The notes: generated by a model from the letters alone, not told the origin. A stretch of 64,000 bases of DNA from DASPKM01 sp963817075 (GCA_963817075.1 CAWFMT010000008.1:1-64000), one strand, 5' to 3'. Counted from the first letter of the stretch, positions 1-8,159 are shown. Numbers and translations are program-made.

Positions 1-278
1 AGATAAGCAGTTCTGCTGATATCCTGGTCGCCGCACTTGGTAAATCTCAATTTGTAAATGCCGATATGGTAAAGGAAGGTGCAGTTGTCATTGATGTTGG
101 TATCACAAGAATTCCAGACCCCAGCAAGAAGAGCGGATATACAATAAAAGGGGATGTAAACTTCGCGGAGGTTTCACCTAAGTGCTCATACATTACACCT
201 GTCCCTGGAGGAGTAGGGCCAATGACGATTGCAGCTTTGATGAAGAATACTTTTAAAGCTTGTGGGTTGAAAAATTAA
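1..278 (+). CDS. folD: Methylenetetrahydrofolate dehydrogenase/cyclohydrolase FolD, 3' end only
   Basis: This is the C-terminal 91 residues of FolD, read in the frame that starts at base 3; the gene begins upstream of the window. FolD interconverts 5,10-methylene-, methenyl- and 10-formyl-tetrahydrofolate in the cytoplasm, supplying one-carbon units for purine and formyl-Met synthesis. The fragment carries the Rossmann-side segment ADILVAALGKSQFV, then VVIDVGITR, GDVNF and the family signature PVPGGVGPMT near the end, all in the expected order. The family is usually about 290 residues, so roughly two thirds is missing. The stop at 276-278 is followed at once by an A/T-rich repeat tract. Identification is firm; nothing odd is seen in the visible part. 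Confidence 0.95.
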   Translation, partial: ISSSADILVAALGKSQFVNADMVKEGAVVIDVGITRIPDPSKKSGYTIKGDVNFAEVSPKCSYITPVPGGVGPMTIAALMKNTFKACGLKN

Positions 279-401
279 TTTGAGAATTTGAGAATTTGAA
301 AATGTGCTAATGGTGGAGGGTAAATGTATATCTTAACTTAACCAACAATCAAACATTCAAACTGTCAAACCTCTTAATTTTCAAATCTTCAAATTATCAA
401 A
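279..401. repeat. A/T-rich inverted repeat (family E arms) with a CAAACATTCAAAC tract (family B)
   Basis: The folD-queE gap holds two copies of a TTTGA-based tract in inverted orientation. The left arm 279-303 matches the reverse complement of 377-401 at 22 of 25 positions by eye. Between the arms, 343-371 is a CAATCAAACATTCAAAC tract of the kind seen again near 18.0, 23.5 and 55.2 kb. The arms could form a long weak hairpin after folD; no T-run terminator is present. Confidence 0.6.
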
Positions 402-416
402 TTTTCAAATTTGCTA

Positions 417-1040
417 ATGTTATCTCAAACGCTGTCCATAGAAACCAGATTACCAGTGATGGAATCTTTCTACACTATTCAAGGTGAAGGATACCACCAG
501 GGGAGAGCTGCATACTTCATCAGGCTTGGTGGCTGTGATGTAGGCTGTGTCTGGTGTGATGTTAAAGGGAGTTGGGATGCAAGTAAACATCCATTGAAGA
601 GCGTTGAAGAACTCATCAATGATATCAGGCAAACTCCTGCTGAACTTGTGGTGATTACAGGTGGAGAACCCCTGTTGCACGATCTCACGAACCTGACCGA
701 AGTTTTGAAATGGAATGGTTTTCAAACAAATCTGGAAACTTCCGGTTCTTCAAAACTCACTGGCAAATGGGACTGGATATGCCTTTCTCCAAAAAAATTC
801 AAAGCACCATTAGAAGAGGTTGTTCCCCTTGCTGATGAATTGAAGGTGATTATCTATAATAAATCAGATTTTGATTGGGCTGAAAAATTTGCAGCCAGGA
901 CCAGGAAGTCGTGCAAATTATTTCTTCAGCCGGAATGGGATCGTTCCTCGGAAATGACACCATTGATCATTGATTATATCAAGCAAAACCCACAATGGGA
1001 GTTCTCCCTTCAACTTCACAAATACATCCACGTTCCTTAG
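417..1040 (+). CDS. queE: 7-carboxy-7-deazaguanine synthase QueE (radical SAM)
   Basis: QueE rearranges 6-carboxy-tetrahydropterin to 7-carboxy-7-deazaguanine, the ring-contraction step of the preQ0/queuosine tRNA modification pathway, using SAM and a [4Fe-4S] cluster. The protein opens with the family sequence FYTIQGEGYHQGRAAYFIRLGGC, broken by the cluster motif CDVGCVWC (CxxxCxxC) near residues 40-47, followed by a GGEPLL SAM-binding segment and KVIIYN further on. At 207 residues it has normal length. I chose ATG 417; an in-frame TTG at 411 would add two residues. No preQ1 riboswitch aptamer is apparent upstream and no other queuosine genes are adjacent, so it is a lone pathway gene here. 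Confidence 0.93.
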   Translation: MLSQTLSIETRLPVMESFYTIQGEGYHQGRAAYFIRLGGCDVGCVWCDVKGSWDASKHPLKSVEELINDIRQTPAELVVITGGEPLLHDLTNLTEVLKWNGFQTNLETSGSSKLTGKWDWICLSPKKFKAPLEEVVPLADELKVIIYNKSDFDWAEKFAARTRKSCKLFLQPEWDRSSEMTPLIIDYIKQNPQWEFSLQLHKYIHVP

Positions 1041-1093
1041 AAATCTCTTAGCGTCCCCCTTGCGCCTTTGCGGCTTTGCGGTAAAATTTCTTA
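1041..1093. repeat. Family A (CGC-rich) repeat, half copy
   Basis: Directly after the queE stop is a tract of CTTAGCGTC / CTTGCGCCTTTGCGGC units ending in GCGGTAAAATTTC. It is the right-hand arm of the hairpin family seen complete at 17875, 40889, 47638 and 53686. Confidence 0.6.
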
Positions 1094-1224
1094 GTCTTCG
1101 CCCGGAAATTTAACTTTTTACCTGCAACTCATGTAATTCGACGCACATCTTTTGCGTTTGAGGCATCTTTGCACTTACCAAATCAGCCTTAGTAGTAATT
1201 TTAAACCAGCTCAGATAGATATTA

Positions 1225-3147
1225 ATGAATATTAGAATTTTACAAATACTGATCCTTATTGTTTTCATGTCGTTGCAGTTAACAGCTCAACCTGGCAGTT
1301 ACGATCCTGATAAGGTAAGCAAGAAAGCTGCTGAGTTATATGAAAAGGGATTAGAGAAGGCGAGGGATGGAAAATACTATGACGGCATTGCGATCCTGAA
1401 TAGTGCTATAAAGGTTGATAAGAGATTTCTTGATGCTTACTTGTCAATTGCAGGAATGTATGGCGAGATGAAGATCTATGATTCCGCAATTCTCAATTAT
1501 GAACTAGCTAAAGCCATTGATTCTACCTACTTCCAGGATTATAATCTTCCCTACTCAATCAATCTGGCCGGTAAAGGCGAATTCGAAAAAGCATTCAACG
1601 CAGTCAATTCATTTTTGAGTATTGATGATCTGAGTGAAAAAAGCCAGAAGGCTGCTGAGTACAGATTAAAATGTTATGCTTTTGCAATTGATGTCAGCAA
1701 AAACAAATTGCTTTCAGAATATGTATTTGAACCAAGAAACCTTGGTGATAATATTAATACAAAGGATCTGGAATATTATCCAACCATAACCCTGGATGGA
1801 AGTACGCTGGTCTTTACTCGTCGTGTGAATGATTTCAATGAAGATTTTTTTGAATCAGTCAAGGGAGACAATTGGGATCGGGCGAAGGCATTGACTGGAA
1901 GTATCAACACGAACATGAATGAGGGCGCTCAGAATATTTCTCAGGATGGCCAATGGTTGATATTTACCGGATGCAATTTTCCCGAAGGCCTTGGAAGTTG
2001 TGACCTGTATATTTCATACCTCACTGAAGATGGCTGGAGCGTTCCTGAAAATCTTGGAAACAGGATCAATACAGAATTCTGGGACTCTGCACCAAGTCTA
2101 TCACCTGATAAGCGTGACCTCTATTTTGCAAGTCGCAAGCCATACGGATTTGGAGGAAGCGATCTTTACGTTTCACATAGGTTGGCAAATGGCCGATGGA
2201 GTGACCCGGAGAATTTGGGTCCAACTATAAATACTGCCGGCGATGAAAGCGCTCCATTTATGCATGCCGATAATCAAACGCTTTATTTCACTTCGAACGG
2301 ATTGCTTGGATATGGAGGCGATGATCTTTTCTTGAGCAAGAAGGGACCAAAAGGTGAGTGGAGCCAGGCACAGAATCTCGGTTACCCGATAAATACTATT
2401 GAGAATGAGGGAAGCCTGGTGATTGCCGCAAATGGTATTACAGCTTACTATGCAAGTGATAGAAATGATAGTCGCGGTGGACTGGATCTCTACACCTTTG
2501 AACTTAGAAAAGATATTCGGCCTCTCCGCACTCTTTGGGTAAAAGGAAAAGTTTTTGACGCAAAAACCAAAAAGGGACTTCCTTCAGCTGTTGAACTTAT
2601 TGATCTTGCTACAAGGGAAACCATGAGCAGATTGCAAACTGATGAAACTGGAAATTATCTTATTACTCTTCCAGTTGGTAAGGATTATGCATTCAATGTA
2701 AATCGCAGAGGTTATTTATTTTATTCCGAAAATTTTTCATTGAAAGAGCGGGAATCGGATTCAGTATACAATATCAATATCGGCCTGCAGCCATTGGAAC
2801 CAAATGCCACGATAGTTCTAAAAAATATCTTCTTCGACATAAACCGTTTTGATCTCAAATCCGAATCACAGGTTGAGCTGGATAAGCTTGTCCAACTGAT
2901 GAAGGATAATGCTACACTAAAGATCCAGATCAATGGACACACGGATAATGTTGGGAAAGCCCCGGACAATCTTCTCTTATCTGAAAACAGGGCAAAGGAA
3001 GTTGTAAAATATTTACGGGAGAAGGGAATTCAGCCTGAACGACTCAGTTCTAAAGGTTTTGGCGCCACACAACCTCTGGCTGAAAACACCAGTGAAGATG
3101 GAAGGGCAAAAAACCGCAGAACGGAGTTGAAAGTGGTGAGCCAATAA
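1225..3147 (+). CDS. PorE-like outer-membrane protein: TPR, PD40 propeller, carboxypeptidase-regulatory-like and OmpA domains
   Basis: A 640-residue exported protein with a Sec signal peptide (residues 1-21, ending LTAQ). Domains in order: TPR-like helices (about 35-150); a PD40/WD40-like propeller (about 170-430) whose blades repeat motifs such as SLSPDKRDLYF, GGSDLY and ENLG..INT; a carboxypeptidase-regulatory-like beta sandwich (about 440-515); and a C-terminal OmpA/MotB peptidoglycan-binding domain (about 530-640) with NGHTDNVG and LSENRAKEV. This is the domain order described for PorE of the type IX secretion system, which links the secretion machine to peptidoglycan. PorE itself is a lipoprotein, whereas no lipobox cysteine is visible here, so orthology is uncertain; many paralogues of this architecture exist in Bacteroidota. 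Confidence 0.8.
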   Translation: MNIRILQILILIVFMSLQLTAQPGSYDPDKVSKKAAELYEKGLEKARDGKYYDGIAILNSAIKVDKRFLDAYLSIAGMYGEMKIYDSAILNYELAKAIDSTYFQDYNLPYSINLAGKGEFEKAFNAVNSFLSIDDLSEKSQKAAEYRLKCYAFAIDVSKNKLLSEYVFEPRNLGDNINTKDLEYYPTITLDGSTLVFTRRVNDFNEDFFESVKGDNWDRAKALTGSINTNMNEGAQNISQDGQWLIFTGCNFPEGLGSCDLYISYLTEDGWSVPENLGNRINTEFWDSAPSLSPDKRDLYFASRKPYGFGGSDLYVSHRLANGRWSDPENLGPTINTAGDESAPFMHADNQTLYFTSNGLLGYGGDDLFLSKKGPKGEWSQAQNLGYPINTIENEGSLVIAANGITAYYASDRNDSRGGLDLYTFELRKDIRPLRTLWVKGKVFDAKTKKGLPSAVELIDLATRETMSRLQTDETGNYLITLPVGKDYAFNVNRRGYLFYSENFSLKERESDSVYNINIGLQPLEPNATIVLKNIFFDINRFDLKSESQVELDKLVQLMKDNATLKIQINGHTDNVGKAPDNLLLSENRAKEVVKYLREKGIQPERLSSKGFGATQPLAENTSEDGRAKNRRTELKVVSQ

Positions 3148-3170
3148 AGTTTTTCAAAATACTCTTAGGG

Positions 3171-3178
3171 TATATTTG
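3171..3178 (+). promoter_or_regulatory. Bacteroidota-type -7 box for dprA
   Basis: TATATTTG matches the TAnnTTTG consensus exactly and lies 16 bp before the dprA ATG. A clear -33 TTTG is not seen at the right spacing, so this is a motif-level call. Confidence 0.45.
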
Positions 3179-3194
3179 GTAAGGAGTCTTTTCA

Positions 3195-4295
3195 ATGAAA
3201 GAAGATCTGATTTACCAATTAGCGCTTACCCGGGTTCCCAACATTGGATATGTACAGGCGAGAACTCTTGCCCAGCATTTTGGAAATGCCCGCGATATTT
3301 TCAAAGCAAATAAAAACACTCTTGAACGGATAGAAGGGATAGGTCAAATTCGGGCAGGCAGTATAAAATCTTTTAGTGAATTCAAAGAACAGGAGAAAGA
3401 AATCGCCTTCATTCAAAAATTTAATATACACCCACTCTTCATTACTGATCCGGAATTTCCACAAAGATTGCTTAATTGTTATGACGCACCAGCATTATTA
3501 TTTTATAAGGGCAAAGCAGATTTGAATGCTTCCAGAATCGCGGCAATTGTTGGGACCAGAAGTAATACGGAATATGGAAAACAGTTTACCGAAAAGCTTG
3601 TCAGGGACCTTGCAGCTTCCGAAGTGATCATAACGAGCGGACTTGCATTTGGCATAGACGGAATTGCACACCGTGCAGCAATTAAAAATAATCTTCCAAC
3701 AATTGGTGTAGTTGGTCACGGCCTTGACCAGATCTATCCCTCCGAGCATAGTGCACTGGCAAAAGAAATGGTGAAAGAAGGTGGAGGAATATTGACAGAA
3801 TTCAGAAGTAATACAAAGCCAGAGAAACATAATTTTCCAGGTAGAAACAGAATTGTTGCAGGCATCAGTGATGTGACGATTCTTGTTGAAACTGGTATCA
3901 AAGGCGGTAGTATGATAACCGCTGAAATTGCGAATAGTTATAATCGCGACGTATTCGCTGTTCCTGGAAGATCCATCGATACAAAGAGTGCGGGATGCAA
4001 TCACCTCATTAGAACCAACAAAGCAGTTTTATTGTCTGATGGTATTGAACTAATTGAATTGATGGGATGGAGAGAAAAGAATATACCGCAAAATAAACAG
4101 AGGAAATTATTCGTCCAGTTAAATGAACATGAACAACTACTGGTAAATATTTTGAAGGAAAAAGAATTAGTGCATATTGACGAATTAAATATTAAGAGTG
4201 GATTGAGCAGAAGTCTGGTTGCGGCAGGTTTGCTAAATCTCGAACTACAGTCAGTGATAGTTTCCTTGCCAGGTAGTGTGTACAGATTGGCATGA
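3195..4295 (+). CDS. dprA: DNA-processing protein DprA
   Basis: DprA binds incoming single-stranded DNA and loads RecA during natural transformation; it acts in the cytoplasm. The 366-residue protein has an N-terminal helix-hairpin-helix region (about 1-65), the Rossmann-like core (about 80-285) with AIVGTRSNTEYG, TSGLAFGIDGIAH, GLDQIYP, FPGRNRIVAG and GGSMITAEIA, and a C-terminal winged-helix segment (about 305-366, DELNIKSGLSRS). All family landmarks are present and length is typical. ATG 3195 lies just downstream of a TATATTTG -7 box. The convergent ssb gene follows, an apt but possibly chance neighbour because both proteins handle single-stranded DNA. Confidence 0.95.
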   Translation: MKEDLIYQLALTRVPNIGYVQARTLAQHFGNARDIFKANKNTLERIEGIGQIRAGSIKSFSEFKEQEKEIAFIQKFNIHPLFITDPEFPQRLLNCYDAPALLFYKGKADLNASRIAAIVGTRSNTEYGKQFTEKLVRDLAASEVIITSGLAFGIDGIAHRAAIKNNLPTIGVVGHGLDQIYPSEHSALAKEMVKEGGGILTEFRSNTKPEKHNFPGRNRIVAGISDVTILVETGIKGGSMITAEIANSYNRDVFAVPGRSIDTKSAGCNHLIRTNKAVLLSDGIELIELMGWREKNIPQNKQRKLFVQLNEHEQLLVNILKEKELVHIDELNIKSGLSRSLVAAGLLNLELQSVIVSLPGSVYRLA

Positions 4296-4377
4296 GAAAA
4301 AATTAACCGCCCCTTCGACTTCGCTCAGGACTCGCCATGGCGCAAAGTTTCGCCAAGCTCCTGGACGAAAAAGCAAC

Positions 4378-4406
4378 CAAAAAAAAATGCCTCGCTAAGC
4401 AAGGCA
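4378..4406 (-). terminator. Rho-independent terminator of ssb
   Basis: Read on the minus strand, a hairpin with stem TGCCT/AGGCA plus three more inner pairs (4388-4406) is followed by a run of ten T residues (4387-4378). It lies 22 bp past the ssb stop. Confidence 0.8.
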
Positions 4407-4428
4407 TCAAAAGAAATGTTATTCTGAT

Positions 4429-4869
4429 TTAGAAAGGAAGGTCATCCATTGGTTCAGTGATATCACTGGCTGCAGGAACCTGGGTCCTTGCATTTCCTCC
4501 TGATGATTGAAATGAAGTGGATTCATTATAACCTCCAGGTCCTCCTTCAGTTCTTCCACCACCAATTAGCTGGACTGTCTGAACACGAAGCACTAACGAT
4601 GCGGCATTTCTACCATCATTAGTAGTATAAGTTCTTACTTCAGGGGAACCTTCCACATAGACAGTTTTTCCTTTTACGAGGTATGGTGATATCCCTGTCC
4701 TGTCTGTCCAATATGCACACTCCACCCAAATTGTTTTGTCCTTCTGATTTCCCTGTGCATCCTTGAATTTCTCAGTATGCGCTACGTTGAAATTGATAAC
4801 TGTTTTCCCATTCACATTATTCACGATGCAATCCTTACCGAGATTGCCTATAACGAGTAATTTGATCAT
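4429..4869 (-). CDS. ssb: Single-stranded DNA-binding protein
   Basis: SSB coats single-stranded DNA in replication, repair and recombination and recruits partners through its acidic tail. The 146-residue protein has the OB fold in residues 1-108 (starts MIKLLVIGNLGKD; contains INFNVAHTEKF, VECAYW and KGKTVYVEG), a short G/S/N-rich linker, and the hallmark C-terminal tip MDDLPF. Start ATG 4869 gives the usual family N-terminus. It is monocistronic with its own terminator. Bacteroidota often carry several ssb paralogues, and whether this is the essential copy cannot be told from the window. Confidence 0.95.
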   Translation of the reverse strand: MIKLLVIGNLGKDCIVNNVNGKTVINFNVAHTEKFKDAQGNQKDKTIWVECAYWTDRTGISPYLVKGKTVYVEGSPEVRTYTTNDGRNAASLVLRVQTVQLIGGGRTEGGPGGYNESTSFQSSGGNARTQVPAASDITEPMDDLPF

Positions 4870-4994
4870 AAAAATTCTATTTATTGTGAACAGGCAAATT
4901 ACTTCATTTGGTTAGCCTGAAGCAAGATTTTTAGCACTGAATATCGGGTTCTTTTCCCCTTTTTGTTCACGTTTTCCGGCTTGGCGTTTTGGAG

Positions 4995-5420
4995 TTTAAC
5001 CGCCAGGGCGCAATGACGCAATGTTGCGCAAAGGACTTCTCCAAGTTGGAATACATTCTTCTAGTCAGCTTTAATTTTTAGTCCAACTCAGCCGACAAAG
5101 CCGGCTGTTGTTCCTTTTTGTCTTGACACAAAAAGGAACCAAAAAAGTCAAGGCAAAACCTATCCCTCCGGAGGTTTTGCCAGGCCTGCGCACATTTAGG
5201 GTACTGACTTGGAGAGCAGACAGCACCAATGTGTTTACGTTCTTGTTGTGTGTTGGCTTGGCTGCGCCCGCGGAGCGATGGCGGCAGCCTTGATTTTTTT
5301 TGTGGGACTTTTTTGTATCAAGACAAAAAAGTCCCAAGCCCTGCCGGCAGGCAAATATATTAGAGCTAAAGAATGGGAATTCTTAGCGCTACTTTTCGTC
5401 GCGGCGCCTTTGCGGTTAAA
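4995..5420. repeat. Two inverted family A arms separated by a 340-bp insert
   Basis: 4995-5036 (TTTAACCGCCAGGGCGC...) is a left arm and 5381-5420 (CTTAGCG...CGCCTTTGCGGTTAAA) a right arm of the family A hairpin. Elsewhere in the window the two arms are contiguous within about 80 bp, but here they are pushed apart by about 340 bp that contain a separate palindromic element. No gene is supported in the 4870-5424 gap. Confidence 0.6.
5098..5351. repeat. Palindromic non-coding element with two perfect terminal hairpins
   Basis: The left end carries perfect 12-bp arms GTTCCTTTTTGT / ACAAAAAGGAAC with a 6-nt loop (5110-5139). The right end carries perfect 13-bp arms GGGACTTTTTTGT / ACAAAAAAGTCCC with a 6-nt loop (5304-5335). 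Inside these, AAAAAAGTCAAGGC (5141-5154) and GCCTTGATTTTTTTT (about 5287-5301) are inverted versions of each other, so the whole 240-bp unit is an imperfect inverted repeat. It ends at a perfect palindrome CCTGCCGGCAGG (5340-5351). The open frames across it on both strands have no protein-like composition and are judged spurious. It resembles a small non-autonomous mobile or REP-like element, but no transposase is present. Confidence 0.65.
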
Positions 5421-5424
5421 TTCT

Positions 5425-7995
5425 TTACCTAACGAGGTTGCCAAAAAAAATCGCGTTCATAAAAAGCTTGGTTCCACCAAGCCAAAATGCTCGAAAGTTG
5501 GGATTATTATCAATATTGATCACTCTGCCACTTCCAACAGAATTCACAAGCACCGCAGGTGCATTTCTAACAGCCTCAAGATTTTCTCTACTCACCCATC
5601 CGCTTTGCAAAGGCTTGTCCTTATAGTAAAATGGTGCTGCGAAAGGATTATTACTCTTCTCGAGAAATACTTTGTTGCTTTTAAAAAAGCTGATCGTTTT
5701 TTGCGAATAGCCGTAAGCAAGTGGATTTGTAAGATCTGCCTCGGCCACGAATATCGCCCCATTCATTTGTTGAGCCCCTTCAATCTGTTCGCGTTCAACA
5801 AAGTCTAATCGGCGCGAACTGTCCACTGCCGACTTCAATTTCTTAAATGAATTTGTGGTTACTCCATTTTGTGATAACCAGGTGACTGCCTCCTCAAGCG
5901 CTATGATAGTTCCACCATTCTGTACCCATAGTTTGAGTTTTTCCTTATTCAGATCAGGATAGGTTCCTGCAGCCATGATGATGGTCGTGTACTTAGAAAG
6001 ATTCACCCTGTTAAAAACAGAAATGTCCAGATGAGTAGCAGGAATATTCATGCGCTGGTCTAACAGGTGCCAGACTTCGCCCGCATCAGTAGCTGAAACT
6101 CCAGTTCCAACCAATAAGGCTAAAGAGGGTGTGGTTACTAATTGAAATTTGCTACTTCCCAAATCACTTCCACTCGAGACATTCCCTGTGGCAAGTGAAG
6201 TAAAGTTGATTCCGTATTTATTGGAGATGGATAATAAAGTATCGTATAACTCTTTCGAATTTACAGTTTGAATTTTAACGGGGACGAGGATTGTGCCATA
6301 ATCCATTTTTCTATTCTTTCCATCCAACAACATTTCAAATTCATTCGTGGCGACCTTCGCGATAATTCCTTTTGATCTTAGATCATATAAAACCGCGGGA
6401 GCATAAAACTGTTTCCAGTCAAGCAGGTAAGCATATTCAGATCTTCCTCCTGAAATTCCTCCCTTTACCTGATCTACATTAGAGAGCTTTTCACCAAGAA
6501 TGTTGGTGTTGTATTGAGTGGAATTTAATTCAGAATATGGAAGACCGAATGCCAGGGGCATCGTCCAGGCAGTAATATCATAGAACAAACTGTCCTTATA
6601 AGTGAGAGTCTTGTCGAAGATCGCCTTAATCAATTTATACTGGGGCTGATTGGATGGAACAACAAAGGCAGATCCTTTATTAAAATCCATCGATCCTGCG
6701 TCAGTAGTCAGGCTTTTGAGATTTGCATTGAGAGGATACACATCAATCAAATGTCTTTTCAATATTTCAACAAAAAGACGGGTTCTGGATGGATCATTCT
6801 CATCGCCAAAAACAAAACCTTTTACTCCCGCAGTTGATGATTCAGTCATTGATCCTTTATAGAAATCACGTTGAAATGTCAGGAATTCCTTTCTCAGTGC
6901 GCGTGCACCTTCTAAAGTGGAAAGTGTTGTTACAAATTGGTTGCGGATGGTAAAAGGAAATGAAAGCAACCCATTAGAAGTTTGTTGCAAATGCCCACGA
7001 GAAGAAGCTTGTTCAAATAAAATTCCAATCGCGCCATTTACGTCAGGATAGGTTGAACCCTTTCCATAATAAAAATCATCATAGTTCTCCTTGGTAAAAT
7101 AAAGTGAACCTATGCGATCAAGAAATGCAGCATGGTATTTTCCAAGTTTCGCAGTCAGTTCCTGGTTTTTATCCGGCGTTAAAGGATTTACCCTCGAGGG
7201 AACACCCGGTTGAAAGAAAAAAGTAGCATTACTTCCCTGCTCATGATGATCAGTAAGAATGTTCGGCTTCCATTGGTGAAACCATTTGAGCCGATTCTGA
7301 CTTTCAACATGAACTGCCGGAAGCCAATCCCTGTTTAGGTCAAACCAATAATGGTTGAACCTTCCTCCGGGCCATACCTCACTGAATTCTCTATCGTTTG
7401 GATCGCTTACGAGATTCTTACTCTTGTGTTGGTTCACCCAGGTTGAAAATCTTTGCAAGCCATCGGGATTAAAGGACGGGTCGAAAAGAATGACAACATT
7501 ATCAAGCAAATCTTCAATCTGTTTTCCTTGTCCGGCTGCCAGATAATAGGCACTCAAAAGCGATGCATTTGCTCCACTTGATTCATTTCCATGAATCGAA
7601 TGACCAACCCAAACTACAATCGGCATGCGTTCGATATCCAATGAAGATGATTTTGAAGGATCTGAAAGTTGTACATGCTGTTGCCTGATCTGTTCCAGAT
7701 TTTGGTGGTTGCGGGCAGATGTAATGATCAGCAATACCTGGGGTCTTCCTTCGTAAGTAAATCCCATGGTCTCCATCTTCACCCTGTCAGGGGCTGCCCC
7801 TGACAGGGCCTTCATATAATTGACCAATCTGTCGTGTGTTACATGCCATTCACCTACTTCATGATATATTATGTCCTTGGGCTTTGGAATTGCCGGGTTA
7901 TAGGAAATGCTGTCCGGCAGATAATACTTGAGGTCCTGTGCCTTCAGTGAGGGTAGTACGGAAATTACCAATAGGATTAAGATCAGCTTCTTCAT
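5425..7995 (-). CDS. Secreted M14-family zinc metallocarboxypeptidase with C-terminal extension
   Basis: An 856-residue exported peptidase. The signal peptide is MKKLILILLVISVLPSLKAQ; the start is set at ATG 7995 because the open frame continues upstream to 8148 only through intergenic repeat sequence. The M14 domain (about 35-380) shows the zinc motif HGNE within GHSIHGNESSG, FNPDG, FDLNRDW and a later TDHHEQG that may provide the third ligand; GILFEQASSRG fits the catalytic-glutamate region. The remaining residues (about 400-856) look like the class I glutamine-amidotransferase-like extension often attached to such peptidases, without a recognisable catalytic triad. It probably trims peptides in the periplasm or at the surface. 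A 27-bp perfect palindrome lies in its coding sequence (7782-7808). Confidence 0.87.
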   Translation of the reverse strand: MKKLILILLVISVLPSLKAQDLKYYLPDSISYNPAIPKPKDIIYHEVGEWHVTHDRLVNYMKALSGAAPDRVKMETMGFTYEGRPQVLLIITSARNHQNLEQIRQQHVQLSDPSKSSSLDIERMPIVVWVGHSIHGNESSGANASLLSAYYLAAGQGKQIEDLLDNVVILFDPSFNPDGLQRFSTWVNQHKSKNLVSDPNDREFSEVWPGGRFNHYWFDLNRDWLPAVHVESQNRLKWFHQWKPNILTDHHEQGSNATFFFQPGVPSRVNPLTPDKNQELTAKLGKYHAAFLDRIGSLYFTKENYDDFYYGKGSTYPDVNGAIGILFEQASSRGHLQQTSNGLLSFPFTIRNQFVTTLSTLEGARALRKEFLTFQRDFYKGSMTESSTAGVKGFVFGDENDPSRTRLFVEILKRHLIDVYPLNANLKSLTTDAGSMDFNKGSAFVVPSNQPQYKLIKAIFDKTLTYKDSLFYDITAWTMPLAFGLPYSELNSTQYNTNILGEKLSNVDQVKGGISGGRSEYAYLLDWKQFYAPAVLYDLRSKGIIAKVATNEFEMLLDGKNRKMDYGTILVPVKIQTVNSKELYDTLLSISNKYGINFTSLATGNVSSGSDLGSSKFQLVTTPSLALLVGTGVSATDAGEVWHLLDQRMNIPATHLDISVFNRVNLSKYTTIIMAAGTYPDLNKEKLKLWVQNGGTIIALEEAVTWLSQNGVTTNSFKKLKSAVDSSRRLDFVEREQIEGAQQMNGAIFVAEADLTNPLAYGYSQKTISFFKSNKVFLEKSNNPFAAPFYYKDKPLQSGWVSRENLEAVRNAPAVLVNSVGSGRVINIDNNPNFRAFWLGGTKLFMNAIFFGNLVR

Positions 7996-8036
7996 GTAAA
8001 ATTTTAAGGTTGTAATTTGAAGGTAAAACTTCCTTA

Positions 8037-8151
8037 GAATTTCGGGTTTCGAGTTTGGAGTTTCGAGTTTATAAAGAGGGCCCTGCATCCATGACCTGAA
8101 TTTTCCCAATTTCCCAATCCCGAGTGAAACGAGGAAACCAAATTTCAAAAT
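8037..8151. repeat. Family C tract plus a 52-bp dispersed repeat
   Basis: 8038-8070 is a run of TTTCGGGTTTCGAGTTTGGAG units (family C). 8100-8151 is a 52-bp repeat whose reverse complement recurs at 42254-42305 with only 4 differences. Both lie between the divergent M14 peptidase and mnmA genes. Confidence 0.75.
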
Positions 8152-8159
8152 TCATTGAG

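Noticed and set aside
279..416. preQ1 riboswitch before queE
   Set aside because: No H-type pseudoknot pattern or conserved preQ1 aptamer bases were seen; the region is A/T-rich repeat.
3498..4004. 168-codon antisense frame inside dprA
   Set aside because: The opposite strand encodes conserved DprA motifs; the antisense frame is Cys/Ile-rich and has no recognisable domain. Similar frames antisense to odhA (15773-16282, 16418-16912) were dismissed for the same reason.
5071..5808. Open frames of 60-200 codons on both strands across the 5.1-5.8 kb repeats
   Set aside because: They run through palindromic repeat DNA or antisense to the M14 gene, have biased composition and no family features; similar frames would arise from any copy of the repeat.
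7996..8148. N-terminal extension of the M14 peptidase to 8148
   Set aside because: It would place 51 residues of repeat-encoded sequence before a good signal peptide; ATG 7995 fits export better. The same logic was used at 28926-29018, 32587-32856, 58277-58372 and 62222-62302.
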